IMG/VR virus record: IMGVR_UViG_3300025030_000273
Span: 1 to 37,298 of that record
From: a virus
Strand: one strand, 5' to 3'
Length of the DNA: 37,298 nt
Below are positions 15,122 to 23,486 of this stretch, piece after piece. Position 1 is the first letter of the stretch. Every line of letters starts with the position of its first letter. Below the pieces are notes generated by a model. That model was not told the DNA's origin, searched no databases, and was given only the letters and a program-made list of their open reading frames with translations. The position numbers were made by a program, and so were the translations under genes.

Positions 15122-15867
15122 TCACTTTGCCTCTGGTTGCGGTTGAAGGCTCTTCAATTCCATCTCTATCCAGGCCAGGGTGAACATATCTTCTTGCGAA
15201 AGTTCGAAGCTGGCAGCCGCTTGTGCTCCTAATCCAATTTCATTCAAGGTGATCAAGATCCCGCGCACATTCAGTAGCCGGCGGGTATCATCTGATAACT
15301 GGTCAATCAGGGCTTCGCAGCGGTCTTCTGCACAAACAGGTAAATTTCCTTCTGATTCAAATAACTCTGCACAGGCTCTGCAGCTTACCTTTGAATTGTC
15401 CAATGACGCCCTAAGGTGAGCTGCTATTGCTTTTTTTCATCATCCTCTTTTATGAGGGTTTCCAATCCTTTGAGATCTTCATCATTCAGATCATCAAGAA
15501 TGACACCATTCTCCAAGAAACCTTCTGAATCTGTTGCATATCTCAAAACGAAAGCGGCAAATTCCCTGCAGCGCTTCATCATTTTGTCACGGTTTTCATC
15601 GGTGAAGGGTATTGCGGATCCGTCCGGCATTTCCAGCCCAGGGTGCTCATGATCATCTTGCTTTCTCCAGCCGAGAACGGCCGCGCGGCCTAGAAAAATG
15701 TCATATAGGGAACTGTTATTTGCCCCAAGTTTTTTGGCAACGGAATCAGATTTCTGGATAATCTTTGATAATTCTTCTTTGTTGATGTAGCGGATGAGTA
15801 TTTCGGTGTCTCCGCCATACAGGAAATGTTTTTCCGGAGGGGTGCTGAAAATTCCGACCTTTGCCAT
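15122..15867 (-). CDS. tail assembly chaperone, frameshifted G-T form
   Basis: A -1 shift at 15430-15436 joins the G-type frame (15867-15424) to the second frame, which stays open from GCA at 15430 to its stop at 15122, giving about 248 residues. The T-type part contains C-x2-C and two further Cys (VSCRACAEL, LPVCAEDRC) and a helical end (FTLAWIEMELKSLQP). In lambda and many other phages the G and G-T proteins coat the tape measure during tail assembly at a fixed ratio. A TTG inside the second frame (15403) has no ribosome site, so the shift is the likely way to make it. Confidence 0.85.
15424..15867 (-). CDS. tail assembly chaperone, short G form
   Basis: 147 residues produced without frameshifting. 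Mostly helical and acidic at the end (LKGLETLIKEDDEKKQ). An internal segment (FLGRAAVLGWRKQDD) resembles other tail assembly chaperones. It sits between the tail tube and tape measure genes. It terminates two codons after the slippery heptamer. Confidence 0.8.
   Translation of the reverse strand: MAKVGIFSTPPEKHFLYGGDTEILIRYINKEELSKIIQKSDSVAKKLGANNSSLYDIFLGRAAVLGWRKQDDHEHPGLEMPDGSAIPFTDENRDKMMKRCREFAAFVLRYATDSEGFLENGVILDDLNDEDLKGLETLIKEDDEKKQ
15430..15436 (-). other. -1 ribosomal frameshift heptamer A AAA AAG
   Basis: In the G frame the codons are GAA AAA AAG CAA TAG, so the heptamer A AAA AAG is in the canonical X XXY YYZ phase. The -1 frame has no stop and runs straight into the downstream tail gene. 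Gene position matches the conserved programmed frameshift of tail chaperones. Confidence 0.88.
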
Positions 15868-15925
15868 GATGATCTCCTTGTTCTCATTGAATGTTTAACC
15901 CAAAGGGTTAATAAAAGGGCGGTAA

Positions 15926-15948
15926 GGGGCGGCTATGGCGACCGCCCC
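15926..15948. other. GC-rich hairpin downstream of the tail tube gene
   Basis: GGGGCGG (15926-15932) and CCGCCCC (15942-15948) form a 7-bp stem with a 9-base loop, after the tail tube gene and before the chaperone genes. The T run is weak on the transcribed strand, so it may protect the mRNA 3' end or attenuate rather than terminate. The same 7-bp arms recur at 21206-21223. Confidence 0.6.
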
Positions 15949-15988
15949 CTGCCCTAAAGGAGGGAAAGGGCAGCCGCCAATCTGCCAA

Positions 15989-17056
15989 CTAAGCAAGTGG
16001 ATCTGTGGTGCGGGTGTTAATGACTGTCCACCAGAGCGGATCAGTGATGCCAACCATACCGGCAGGGGCTGTGGTGCAACCGTGAGCCGTGAACTCAAGA
16101 TCCTCCATGATGCGGCCTTTGCTGTCGGCCGGGTTATTGTTTGTCATCTGCAGATGTGGGAACTGTTGCAAGTGCTGATAATAGTAAGGGGCAGCGATCA
16201 GTCCACCGGTCGCTGTAATGTCGAGTTTTTTACGGGTATCGTTGCCCAGAGCGGCAAGGTAGGTATTATTGATATGCTTGGCGAAACCCAGCGTCAGTTT
16301 CAAGATTGGCTGACCATCGTCAACTGGCTCGTCAATCAGGTCCTGAGGGCTGGTTGTGGTGGTGCGGTACTCGCCGGTATATTCACCCTTCATCGGGCGC
16401 TCCAGGCTCAGGGTAAACTTGTTGGGGTAGATGCGATCACCAACGGCCAAAGCTATAGCACTTTGATCGTTCATCCGGAATACCAGGTGACTGAATAAAA
16501 CTGAATTTATGTCCGCTCCTGAGGGAAGAGTCACGTTCAAAAAACTGGCAGTTGTATTGGTAACGCTGTCTACTTCCTTATTTATTCCCTGAGTCGTGAC
16601 TTTCAACTGCAGTGGTTCGGCACCTACTGAGCCAGAAAGCTCAATCTTGCTAATCTTGGCGGTTGGTACCTCCTCAATGTAATTGATCATATCCTTGGCA
16701 ATCGTTGCCATCAGGCCCCAAGAGGATTTATTCCATTTGTAGATGTTCTTGTAAGCTATTGTGGCGCCCTGCTGGGCAGGCGCACCGGCAATGCCCATAA
16801 ACAGCGCAAGCAGCACATCAAACCCTATATAGCGCAATGGAAACTCATAAGCAGGGTCACACTTGATCGGGCCAGGGGTACCATTGAGAGAAAAGGCGAG
16901 TCCTCGTGAATCATCGGTCACTACATCTGCCGAGCGATTCGCGCCGCCTGAACGAAACAGCAAACCATCACCAGCGGCGGCTGCAACTGCGGTTCCCCAA
17001 ACAGCGGCCTTTTTTATGGCGAGTTTTTCAAGATTGCCGGTAATTGGCTGAGTCAT
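15989..17056 (-). CDS. major tail tube protein
   Basis: 355 residues, beta-rich with repeated Thr/Val strands (LQLKVTTQGINK, KFTLSLERPMKGEYTGEYR). Acidic and Gly-rich loops follow, and a C-terminal domain with TAHGCTTAPAG. Its place between the terminator/connector genes and the chaperones is that of the tail tube in siphophages. Its ATG overlaps the stop of a small upstream gene. A GC-rich hairpin follows, as for other abundant proteins here. Confidence 0.75.
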   Translation of the reverse strand: MTQPITGNLEKLAIKKAAVWGTAVAAAAGDGLLFRSGGANRSADVVTDDSRGLAFSLNGTPGPIKCDPAYEFPLRYIGFDVLLALFMGIAGAPAQQGATIAYKNIYKWNKSSWGLMATIAKDMINYIEEVPTAKISKIELSGSVGAEPLQLKVTTQGINKEVDSVTNTTASFLNVTLPSGADINSVLFSHLVFRMNDQSAIALAVGDRIYPNKFTLSLERPMKGEYTGEYRTTTTSPQDLIDEPVDDGQPILKLTLGFAKHINNTYLAALGNDTRKKLDITATGGLIAAPYYYQHLQQFPHLQMTNNNPADSKGRIMEDLEFTAHGCTTAPAGMVGITDPLWWTVINTRTTDPLA

Positions 17057-17226
17057 TTCTTCTTACCTCCCTTTATTGTTTCTTCACCTGTGGCTGGTGC
17101 TTCACGGGTGAATAATTGATCAGCAAAATCCTTTTCATCAATCGTGTATTCCTCGCCTTTGCGGATCTCTCCAAACTTAAGTGACAGGCCGAGGTTGTCT
17201 TTCCCATAAACAGTTATGTTTGCCAT
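17053..17226 (-). CDS. small structural-module protein
   Basis: 57 residues, from an ATG five bases after AAGGAG to a TGA that overlaps the tail tube start. Sequence begins MANITVYGKDNLGLSLKFGE and ends in a Lys-rich tail. It overlaps the upstream gene by 13 bases. Small proteins of this kind occur beside tail tube genes in Mu-like siphophages, but no function is known to me. Confidence 0.7.
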   Translation of the reverse strand: MANITVYGKDNLGLSLKFGEIRKGEEYTIDEKDFADQLFTREAPATGEETIKGGKKK

Positions 17227-17654
17227 ACGATCTCCTTGCTGATCTTGATTTCCTTGACTAAGAAATAAACCGGATGCCCTTTGCCCTCATCATTGGCCGA
17301 ATCACCAGGCTCGGTATAGCTAACCCGGCGGCCAAGGGTGGGATCCCTCATGATGGCATTTTCAATGGCTTCTTCGAATCGGATCAGAACATCTTGTGCT
17401 TGGTCTCGATCTTCGCAATGAAACCCACAATAAAGCGCCATCGTATGCTCCTGTGTACCAGTAGCATTGCTATCGGGCGATGCGGTCATACGGGGACGAG
17501 TGATCATTATCACCGGTAGGTCAGTAATGTGGATTTCCGATCTGGGCTTGTAACGGCGGATAACTTTGACAACCTTAGAAGGGAAAAGGGCGGCTATGCC
17601 AAGATCAGCAGCCAGCATTTCCTTCAGATATGTCAGATCGTCGGAGAAGGTCAC
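17214..17654 (-). CDS. tail terminator-like protein
   Basis: 146 residues with an alpha/beta pattern: LTYLKEMLAADLGIAALFPS at the start, strand-rich middle (HTMALYCGFHCEDRDQAQDV), and C-terminal strands (VYFLVKEIKISKEIVW). Size, fold pattern and position before the tail tube match tail terminator/completion proteins. No firm family call. The ATG overlaps the holin stop. Confidence 0.55.
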   Translation of the reverse strand: MTFSDDLTYLKEMLAADLGIAALFPSKVVKVIRRYKPRSEIHITDLPVIMITRPRMTASPDSNATGTQEHTMALYCGFHCEDRDQAQDVLIRFEEAIENAIMRDPTLGRRVSYTEPGDSANDEGKGHPVYFLVKEIKISKEIVWQT

Positions 17655-18124
17655 TTGTGAACACCCTTGAATTTTTCAAAGGTTCGCATTGTGCCCAAAC
17701 CAAGTAGGCCAGAAAGAAGAATAATAAGATCGCCCATAGGTATCTCTGGCATTAAGGGGAGAACGGACACATAGCCAAGGAGGAGGGCACCAACCTGCAC
17801 CAACCAGGGCAGTAGTGGCTTGACCACGAAAGTGTAGGCCAGACCCGCGACGCAAACCCAACCTACTGCCGGCCGCCAACCGCTTTTATACAAACTGTCG
17901 CTTTTGGCCTCTTCCAAATTGATGGCGTTCTGCCCCTGGATGATTGTAAGGTCCAGGTTATTTGCGGCCTGTTCAAGCGCAGTTGTCATTTCTAATATTT
18001 TTGCTCGCTCTTCGGATGAAACTACCGATTCACCGGTGAACGCTTCACGAAGTTTCACAGCCAGCGAGCCGACTCCGCCCACCAAACCCTCTGCTCCACC
18101 TTTCATCAAATCTGCCCAGAACAT
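17651..18124 (-). CDS. holin, three-TM type
   Basis: 157 residues. A helical N-terminal half (FTGESVVSSEERAKILEMTT) is followed by KSGWRPAVGWVCVAGLAYTF and two further hydrophobic stretches. The motif SGWRPAVGWVC is characteristic of the 3TM holin family linked to gene-transfer-agent release. Adjacent to the endolysin gene, it would permeabilise the inner membrane at lysis. Embedding a lysis cassette inside the head-tail region is a Mu-like trait. Confidence 0.8.
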   Translation of the reverse strand: MFWADLMKGGAEGLVGGVGSLAVKLREAFTGESVVSSEERAKILEMTTALEQAANNLDLTIIQGQNAINLEEAKSDSLYKSGWRPAVGWVCVAGLAYTFVVKPLLPWLVQVGALLLGYVSVLPLMPEIPMGDLIILLSGLLGLGTMRTFEKFKGVHK

Positions 18125-18135
18125 AGCAAACTCCC

Positions 18136-18756
18136 TTATGCGATTATGCCCAGGCTGCGGGCCTCAGAATTAGCCTGTGCGAGCTTTTTAGGCGATAAGC
18201 CTACTCTTGATATCCATGACTTCCAAAATCCCTTCTGATTGGGCTTCTGGGCCAGGGTAAGATAATAAACAGTGGCATGCCCTTTGATCTCTTCCAGCAG
18301 TTCAGGCCCATTCACCTTGTTTGCTGCTGCAATAGTTCTTGGGCCAACCAAGCCATCCACAGCCACGCCTAAAGCTTCCTGCAGCCAGCGGCTGCCCATG
18401 CTGCCGGTGTTGACATCCTTGTCATAAATCCAAGTGGCAAGGTCCTGATCGGTGATCTGATCAAGATTCTTCCAGAAGTTGGCTTTATAGAAATCGAGCA
18501 CTAATTGCTGCAGGACGTTGATCTGCTCGAGGAGGCCATTCAGATGTTTTGCCCAATTGAAATATTCGCTGGTGCCATATACTGGCTGTTTAACCATCTG
18601 GGCTTTTACATTATCGATGTACTTCCAGCCGCCCCATTTTCCCCAGAAGTTGCGAGCAATACCCTTATAGGTTTCTCCGCCCCGGTCCTTGGGGTTATTG
18701 GCATAGCCACCTTCGTGGCTCATTACTTTTTTATGTGCAGTTAAAAAGTCGCTCAT
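18136..18756 (-). CDS. endolysin, glycoside hydrolase family 108 muramidase
   Basis: 206 residues. The N-terminal motif MSHEGGYANNPKDRGGETYK contains the catalytic Glu of the GH108 family (EGGY). The C-terminal part (GSRWLQEALGVAVDGLVGPR) is the peptidoglycan-binding domain that accompanies it. There is no signal peptide, so release depends on the holin. Its start overlaps the stop of the upstream membrane protein gene. Confidence 0.88.
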   Translation of the reverse strand: MSDFLTAHKKVMSHEGGYANNPKDRGGETYKGIARNFWGKWGGWKYIDNVKAQMVKQPVYGTSEYFNWAKHLNGLLEQINVLQQLVLDFYKANFWKNLDQITDQDLATWIYDKDVNTGSMGSRWLQEALGVAVDGLVGPRTIAAANKVNGPELLEEIKGHATVYYLTLAQKPNQKGFWKSWISRVGLSPKKLAQANSEARSLGIIA

Positions 18757-19034
18757 GGGTGAGGTCCTTTATTATGTGCCGGATCATAATACCGGCGGCC
18801 ACCTGTGCGCGGATCATTGCCATGCATAACGTCACATCGGGTTTCCAGAGCTGTTATTCTGGATTCATGATCGTTCCGGTTTTCAAATAATTCTTTGATA
18901 AGCTCTTTCAGCTCATTGATGGTTGACCTGAAATCAGAAAAAATACCCTTGACCGACCAGAGAAAGTAGCCGCCAAGAAAAATAACAACCAGGATTAGAA
19001 ACCAGCTATCCACAGTCTTTAAGAAATCCGTCAC
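18753..19034 (-). CDS. membrane-anchored coiled-coil lysis-cassette protein
   Basis: 93 residues with one N-terminal transmembrane helix (WFLILVVIFLGGYFLW) and a heptad-like region (TINELKELIKELFENRNDHE). It ends in RYYDPAHNKGPHP. Location next to endolysin and holin suggests a spanin-like or regulatory lysis protein, but no outer-membrane partner is evident. Confidence 0.5.
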   Translation of the reverse strand: MTDFLKTVDSWFLILVVIFLGGYFLWSVKGIFSDFRSTINELKELIKELFENRNDHESRITALETRCDVMHGNDPRTGGRRYYDPAHNKGPHP

Positions 19035-19621
19035 GCCAGCCCCCTTTTTTGGATTTCAACCTGCAGTTCCTGCTCGATTGCGACAGCGATTCCGTTGCCC
19101 TGATTGAACTTGGCTAGTGCATCATCAATGAAAGCGCGTTTTCCAAACTTGGCGCTGCTGCCAGTGCCCTGGTGGATTACCGATGCATATTCTGCGGAGT
19201 CGTAAACTATGGCTTCCATGTGGCCTGCGGTGAATGATGAGCCGCCGCCGGACTTGCTTTGTCCTGGATCAACAAAATCGAGAAGCCGCTTCAAGTTGCC
19301 GGTGCGAACCGGTACCGGGTAACCACCTGAGTCAGTGAACCGCTTGAACTGCTGTGTTTCGCCGGACGATCTGGTGAAACCATCGTACATCTCAATCTTT
19401 GAGCCGGTTATTTTCTGGTACTGTTTACCGCCTTTGCTGGTGCGGGTTTCGTAGCTATTCAATCCACCAGCGCCATTCAAAAAGTCCATGGCATTACGAT
19501 GGACACCCCTGACAACTTTTTTCATTCCCCTCTGCATAACCTGCGGCATATCGGCGGCCAGCTGGTTCAAGCCTTTGATAATCACCTTATCTCCGGATAT
19601 GGTGACGTTGAGGGCCAGCAT
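19031..19621 (-). CDS. head-tail connection protein, gp10-like
   Basis: 196 residues. The pattern (IKGLNQLAADMPQVMQRGMK at the start; YPVPVRTGNLKRLLDF; EYASVIHQGTG near the C-terminus) matches the HK97-gp10-like family of head-tail adaptor proteins, which has 'PVRTGNL' and 'YA..vh.GT' motifs. It links the mature capsid to the tail. Confidence 0.75.
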   Translation of the reverse strand: MLALNVTISGDKVIIKGLNQLAADMPQVMQRGMKKVVRGVHRNAMDFLNGAGGLNSYETRTSKGGKQYQKITGSKIEMYDGFTRSSGETQQFKRFTDSGGYPVPVRTGNLKRLLDFVDPGQSKSGGGSSFTAGHMEAIVYDSAEYASVIHQGTGSSAKFGKRAFIDDALAKFNQGNGIAVAIEQELQVEIQKRGLA

Positions 19622-20037
19622 CAGGAATTCACTCCATCGAAATGAGAAGAACTTGATTGACCGAAAGCAGCGTCTGAGCCATCCGCAATGGCTCCGGAAA
19701 CCAGTTTTGGAATAATCTTCTCAGCCTCTTCCTGGTAATCTTGACGAGCCCTTTTGAGTTGCAAAATCAGCATGCCGGTTTCAGGATCCACATTGCCGGA
19801 CAAGCGGTTAATGCGTCGCTGTAACAATTCGGCAGCACTCATGCACTTCTCAGTGCGCTTGATGTTTGTTGCCAAAGAAGGGTTTGCCAGAGTGGAAATG
19901 CCAACGCGATCAGAAAGAAGCGCCTCTTGTTCATCAAGAATGGCTTGAATAAATGCATCGAAGTCGAGCGGATCACCAAAGTGCTCGGCCACAAATCCTA
20001 AATCTTTTATGTCTTGTGGGGATGCCTTGGTCGCCAT
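19621..20037 (-). CDS. head completion / connector protein
   Basis: 138 residues, largely helical (FDAFIQAILDEQEALLSDRV, AAELLQRRINRLSG, RARQDYQEEAEKIIPKL). Position directly after the capsid gene and before the gp10-like gene is that of a head-tail connector such as Mu gp36. Inferred from place and size. Its stop shares a base with the next gene's start. Confidence 0.55.
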   Translation of the reverse strand: MATKASPQDIKDLGFVAEHFGDPLDFDAFIQAILDEQEALLSDRVGISTLANPSLATNIKRTEKCMSAAELLQRRINRLSGNVDPETGMLILQLKRARQDYQEEAEKIIPKLVSGAIADGSDAAFGQSSSSHFDGVNS

Positions 20038-20070
20038 ATCAACCTCTGGGGGATAATCGGGTGCTCTGTA

Positions 20071-20098
20071 AAAAAGGGGAGGGTTACCTCCCCTTTTT
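20071..20098 (-). terminator. intrinsic terminator after the capsid gene
   Basis: A 12-bp stem (AAAAAGGGGAGG with its complement) closes a 4-base loop and, on the transcribed strand, ends in a run of T. It would partly stop transcription after the capsid gene, allowing more capsid than downstream connector mRNA. It is symmetrical, so could act on both strands. Confidence 0.8.
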
Positions 20099-20117
20099 GG
20101 TCACAACGTCCGATTGA

Positions 20118-21170
20118 TTATGCGAGAGCCAGTTTCCGAATCTGCTGAACTTCGCCAACTCCGGCGTTGTACTCGCCGCAATAGGCAACGTCAGTTCCGC
20201 GCATAAGGATATCGCGATCGGTCTCGGCGGACAGATCAGACCAGATGCCGCGCTTCAACTTGCGACCCGCCAGCACAACGTAGTACTCGGTGAGGGACAG
20301 CTTGGTGCTGTATTTGCGGTTGAGGCCGTGTACTAGCTGGTTTTTGTCAGCATTCGGGCTGTTGAAGGTAAGGGCAAAAGCCTTTTCAATACGGGCCTTA
20401 AGGGTTACGTTGCCGCGCAACTCAAAGGTCTCGTTACCAGTGAGGGTGTAGCCTTTAGCGGCGCAAGCGGTGAGAATGCTGGCACAGGCATTGTTGATGG
20501 TGGTGATGTCGTCTGTGGCGAATGCCTGGGCCACTGCACCGGCCGAGATCAGTGCATAGTGATCAGTGGCCATCTTGTCATAGTACTTGGACTTGGCTTC
20601 CAGGGCGGCCTGGTTCAGATTCCAGTACTGCTGGTAATTGATCCAGTCGTCCAGGATACCCAGAGCTGCAGCAACGATCATCTTGTTCACGGTGGCCTTG
20701 CCATCCTGAATGCCGTACTTTTTCATACGCTCGCCGCTCTTCACCTCGGCGAAGGTGATCAGGTTGGCTACGTCCAGAATGTCGAAGTTGGTTTGCAGCG
20801 ACTGGCGCATGTCGACAAAGTCGAACAGTTCCTCGAAACCAAAATCCAGCAGAGGGTCAACTACGCCGGTATAGAATACTCCGGCAGTGACCGGCTGGCG
20901 GTTCATCAGGTTTGGTGCATCGCTGGGGCCGGTTGCGCCTTTGGCTGCCATGATGGCAAACATCTTAACAACCAGCTCTTCGTCAACACCCATTTCCTTA
21001 GCGATCTCAACCGCCAAAGGAGTTTGCGGCATTTTATCCTGGAAAAATGCAGTCAGCAGTCCGCACAGTTTTGAACGACGCTCCCCGACTTCCATCTCTG
21101 CCATTTTGCGGCAGGACTCAGCTGTAAAGAGCTTGATGGTATGGCCGATGCCGCTTCCGTGAATGTTCAT
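20118..21170 (-). CDS. major capsid protein
   Basis: 350 residues with no signal or membrane segment. The middle section (LDFGFEELFDFVDMRQSLQT, then TFAEVKSGERMKKYG) and the C-terminal strands (KLSLTEYYVVLAGRKLKRGI) fit a Mu-type capsid protein. Position after protease/scaffold and the decoration gene supports this. GGAGG precedes the ATG and a terminator follows, consistent with high expression. Confidence 0.8.
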   Translation of the reverse strand: MNIHGSGIGHTIKLFTAESCRKMAEMEVGERRSKLCGLLTAFFQDKMPQTPLAVEIAKEMGVDEELVVKMFAIMAAKGATGPSDAPNLMNRQPVTAGVFYTGVVDPLLDFGFEELFDFVDMRQSLQTNFDILDVANLITFAEVKSGERMKKYGIQDGKATVNKMIVAAALGILDDWINYQQYWNLNQAALEAKSKYYDKMATDHYALISAGAVAQAFATDDITTINNACASILTACAAKGYTLTGNETFELRGNVTLKARIEKAFALTFNSPNADKNQLVHGLNRKYSTKLSLTEYYVVLAGRKLKRGIWSDLSAETDRDILMRGTDVAYCGEYNAGVGEVQQIRKLALA

Positions 21171-21205
21171 TGATTCGTCCTCCTAAAAGTTTTGGGTAAA
21201 TGTAA

Positions 21206-21223
21206 GGGGCGGTTGCCCGCCCC
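21206..21223. other. GC-rich hairpin between decoration and capsid genes
   Basis: GGGGCGG (21206-21212) and CCGCCCC (21217-21223) form a 7-bp stem with a 4-base loop downstream of the decoration gene and upstream of the capsid start. No T run of note. It shares its arms with the hairpin at 15926-15948, suggesting a common origin or function such as mRNA end protection. Confidence 0.6.
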
Positions 21224-21229
21224 GTTGGT

Positions 21230-21958
21230 TTAAATGACTGCCCGAGATACGGTGTAATCAATCTGGGTGCCAGCACCGCCGTTGCCTGAAAGGGTGACTG
21301 TGAGAGTGTCTGCTGTCAGGACTGCCTTATTCACAGTCACTGCATTGGCAGAGGCCCGAATGGTAGCGGTAGCTACATCACCTGCCACTGCACCGGTAAC
21401 GGCAATAACAACCGTTGCATCAACATCAGCCTCAGCTGCAGAGGTGCCGGCGGCTATGATTGAGTGACTGGGGCCGGAAGCAGCGCGCATGGAAGGATCC
21501 AATACCACAAAGCCGGTTGTGCTTGGATTGGCCGCAGATTCACTGGCATAACCTGCCAGAATGCAACCGATTGCCCGAACATTGGTAAATTTGGCGTCAG
21601 CCGGATCCCAATAGATCTTCTGCCCACCAGTCCATGCTTGAGCGGCCACTTTGGCGTACTCGATCAATCCAGAGCAGACAAAGACGTTCTCTATATTGGC
21701 GAGAGCAGTGTTCTGTGCCAAGAGGACCATGCCGTTCAGGTAATAGATGGTGTCAACCGTAGTAAGGGCATTATGGGTGTATTTGATGGTGCGAACGTGA
21801 CAGAGTTCATCACGAACTTTGACGGCGCCGACTCCGATAAACGGAATAGCTGCTACAGCAGGGTGAATCACGCCAGCCATGGCCAATCCAACGCAAAGAA
21901 CGATCAGGGCAATGATGATCAGCCCTATGACAGTGAAATTTCCAAACAGTTTTTTCAT
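21230..21958 (-). CDS. capsid decoration protein, DUF2190-like, with N-terminal TM
   Basis: 242 residues. The core (TVDTIYYLNGMVLLAQNTAL; KIYWDPADAKFTN; TGFVVLDPS near residue 150) matches DUF2190 decoration proteins. The C-terminal 80 residues are Ala/Val/Thr-rich (AVAGDVATATIRASANAVT). Unusually, it starts with a strong hydrophobic helix (NFTVIGLIIIALIVLCVGLA) that decoration proteins usually lack, so either it is a membrane- or envelope-linked fusion or the true start is internal. It is next to the capsid gene. Confidence 0.65.
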   Translation of the reverse strand: MKKLFGNFTVIGLIIIALIVLCVGLAMAGVIHPAVAAIPFIGVGAVKVRDELCHVRTIKYTHNALTTVDTIYYLNGMVLLAQNTALANIENVFVCSGLIEYAKVAAQAWTGGQKIYWDPADAKFTNVRAIGCILAGYASESAANPSTTGFVVLDPSMRAASGPSHSIIAAGTSAAEADVDATVVIAVTGAVAGDVATATIRASANAVTVNKAVLTADTLTVTLSGNGGAGTQIDYTVSRAVI

Positions 21959-22015
21959 ATCTTTATCCTCCGCTTTTTAAGGTGAACGTTATGTTTCAAA
22001 GAAACCGGGAACGGT

Positions 22016-22486
22016 TTACTTACCGACAGTTTTGAAAAGCTCGTTGTGAGCAGGGTTGGTAAAATCCTTCTTGCCCTTGGTCTCCTGGCTTTTTTCTTCG
22101 CCTTCCTTGCCATGCTGTTCACGGTCGGACTGATCCTTGCCTGTGAAAATAGTATGGGTGGGGAATTTATCGCGGGCCTTTGCCTCATATTTGTCGCGCT
22201 GCGATTTGAGGCGGGCAATGGGTACGGTCTTTAGAAAGTCGGCTTCTTCCTTCTGAGCCTTCTCGTCTGTACCGATCTCCTCAAGGAGAGCCGCGAATTT
22301 GACGGTATCGGCAATCAGATCGTTCCGGTATGCCTCGCCATCGGCGGCTTTCCCTTCCAGCTCACTGATCTTTGCATCCTTTTCATCAGCCAGAGTTTTG
22401 ATCCCAGCGGCGATCTGTTCTTCCGTGGCGGTTTCGGTCAATGACTTGAGACCGAGACCAACCAGCATTGATACAAGCATCTTCAT
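22016..22486 (-). CDS. scaffold protein, nested in-frame in the protease gene
   Basis: Predicted from an internal ATG (residue 225 of the protease frame) with AAAGGAG eight bases upstream. The 156-residue product is helical and charged (TEEQIAAGIKTLADEKDAKI, then LLEEIGTDEKAQKEEADFLK). This matches scaffolding proteins and the well-known protease/scaffold nesting of lambda C/Nu3 and Mu I/Z. It would assemble the prohead and then be cut by the protease. Confidence 0.75.
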   Translation of the reverse strand: MKMLVSMLVGLGLKSLTETATEEQIAAGIKTLADEKDAKISELEGKAADGEAYRNDLIADTVKFAALLEEIGTDEKAQKEEADFLKTVPIARLKSQRDKYEAKARDKFPTHTIFTGKDQSDREQHGKEGEEKSQETKGKKDFTNPAHNELFKTVGK

Positions 22487-23158
22487 AGTAGGTTCTCCTT
22501 TATCCTTGGTTTCTTGATCCTTCATATTTTTTTGTGATGTAGCACCAGGCTGTGCACCAAGCCAGACCAACGAGCCCTCAAGGGCTTCGCCAGGGCAGCA
22601 GTATTCCCAATAAAGGGCAGGGCCATTTGGATCTTTCCGAACAGCGGCCAAGTCGGCAGCGGCAAAACCAATGGAACAATGGCGAGTAATGCCGCCATCA
22701 ATCCACTTGAGCCATTCTTCACTGCTGGGAGTTTTCAGGGTGTAGAACCAAGCCCATAGACACTTGCAGCGGTCTAGACCATCCGGCATGCGGGGGTTTT
22801 CCCCGGTAATAGATTTGAACTGTTCTATAGTCATTTCCTCGGTTGATGCTTCGAAGAAAAGACCGGAGCCAGTCTCTTTGCGGTTGTGGCCGATCAGGAG
22901 TGATTTACCAAGAATGGTTTCTGCAAACTGATCCAACATAGCGTCAGGAAAACGCTCGTTGTCTCGATCAATGCAGTTATGGGCAAGGAGAAGCTTACGA
23001 GTATAAACTTCCTCTACCTTAAGAGGAGTGAGGGCATACTGGTTGATCTTAGCAAGCATCTCCGGTGTGCATTCGGCACCCTCACCAATGGACATCTTTA
23101 GCCCAAAGACCTTTTGTCGGAGTTTACCCGACATTTTCAACACCGATTTCCTTCCCAT
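22016..23158 (-). CDS. prohead protease-scaffold fusion
   Basis: 380 residues. The first ~200 form a serine-type maturation protease, with H91 in SLLIGHNRK and S162 in RHCSIGF as likely catalytic residues. The rest is the scaffold domain. The product matures the capsid by cleaving scaffold and probably capsid. The shorter scaffold starts at codon 225 within it. The gene overlaps the upstream one by 35 bases. Confidence 0.8.
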   Translation of the reverse strand: MGRKSVLKMSGKLRQKVFGLKMSIGEGAECTPEMLAKINQYALTPLKVEEVYTRKLLLAHNCIDRDNERFPDAMLDQFAETILGKSLLIGHNRKETGSGLFFEASTEEMTIEQFKSITGENPRMPDGLDRCKCLWAWFYTLKTPSSEEWLKWIDGGITRHCSIGFAAADLAAVRKDPNGPALYWEYCCPGEALEGSLVWLGAQPGATSQKNMKDQETKDKGEPTMKMLVSMLVGLGLKSLTETATEEQIAAGIKTLADEKDAKISELEGKAADGEAYRNDLIADTVKFAALLEEIGTDEKAQKEEADFLKTVPIARLKSQRDKYEAKARDKFPTHTIFTGKDQSDREQHGKEGEEKSQETKGKKDFTNPAHNELFKTVGK

Positions 23159-23486
23159 CGCGGTACCAGATACGCTTGAGGCCGTCGCGGTGGGTGATCA
23201 TTGAGGTAGCACCTTCCTTATCAAAGGCAGGGGTTTTGGTCTCTTTGGCAACAGCAGGAACTGTGGATTCTTTAGGGAGATCCTTTTTTATGTCATCATC
23301 TGACGGCAGATCAGCAGCTTTCTGTTTCTGCACTTCAGCCCATGCCTCGTCACGTTCAACTGCAGTTACATCAAACCCAACAGCAAAGGAAAGGGCGGCT
23401 GTCTGTGGGGATCCGCCTTTTGTGAACTCTTCAGGTTTCAAAGTGGCAATTGCCGCGATAAGTAAAAGTAATTTTTCCTTGTCCAT
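23124..23486 (-). CDS. Mu-like head-module protein (HI1506-like)
   Basis: 120 residues. The start KLLLLIAAIATLKPEEFTKG followed by GSPQTAAL resembles the HI1506-type proteins in Mu-like prophages. A Lys/Asp-rich linker leads to a short C-terminal part (HRDGLKRIWYRDGKEIG). Overlaps the protease start. Function is unknown; the family call is tentative. Confidence 0.5.
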   Translation of the reverse strand: MDKEKLLLLIAAIATLKPEEFTKGGSPQTAALSFAVGFDVTAVERDEAWAEVQKQKAADLPSDDDIKKDLPKESTVPAVAKETKTPAFDKEGATSMITHRDGLKRIWYRDGKEIGVENVG

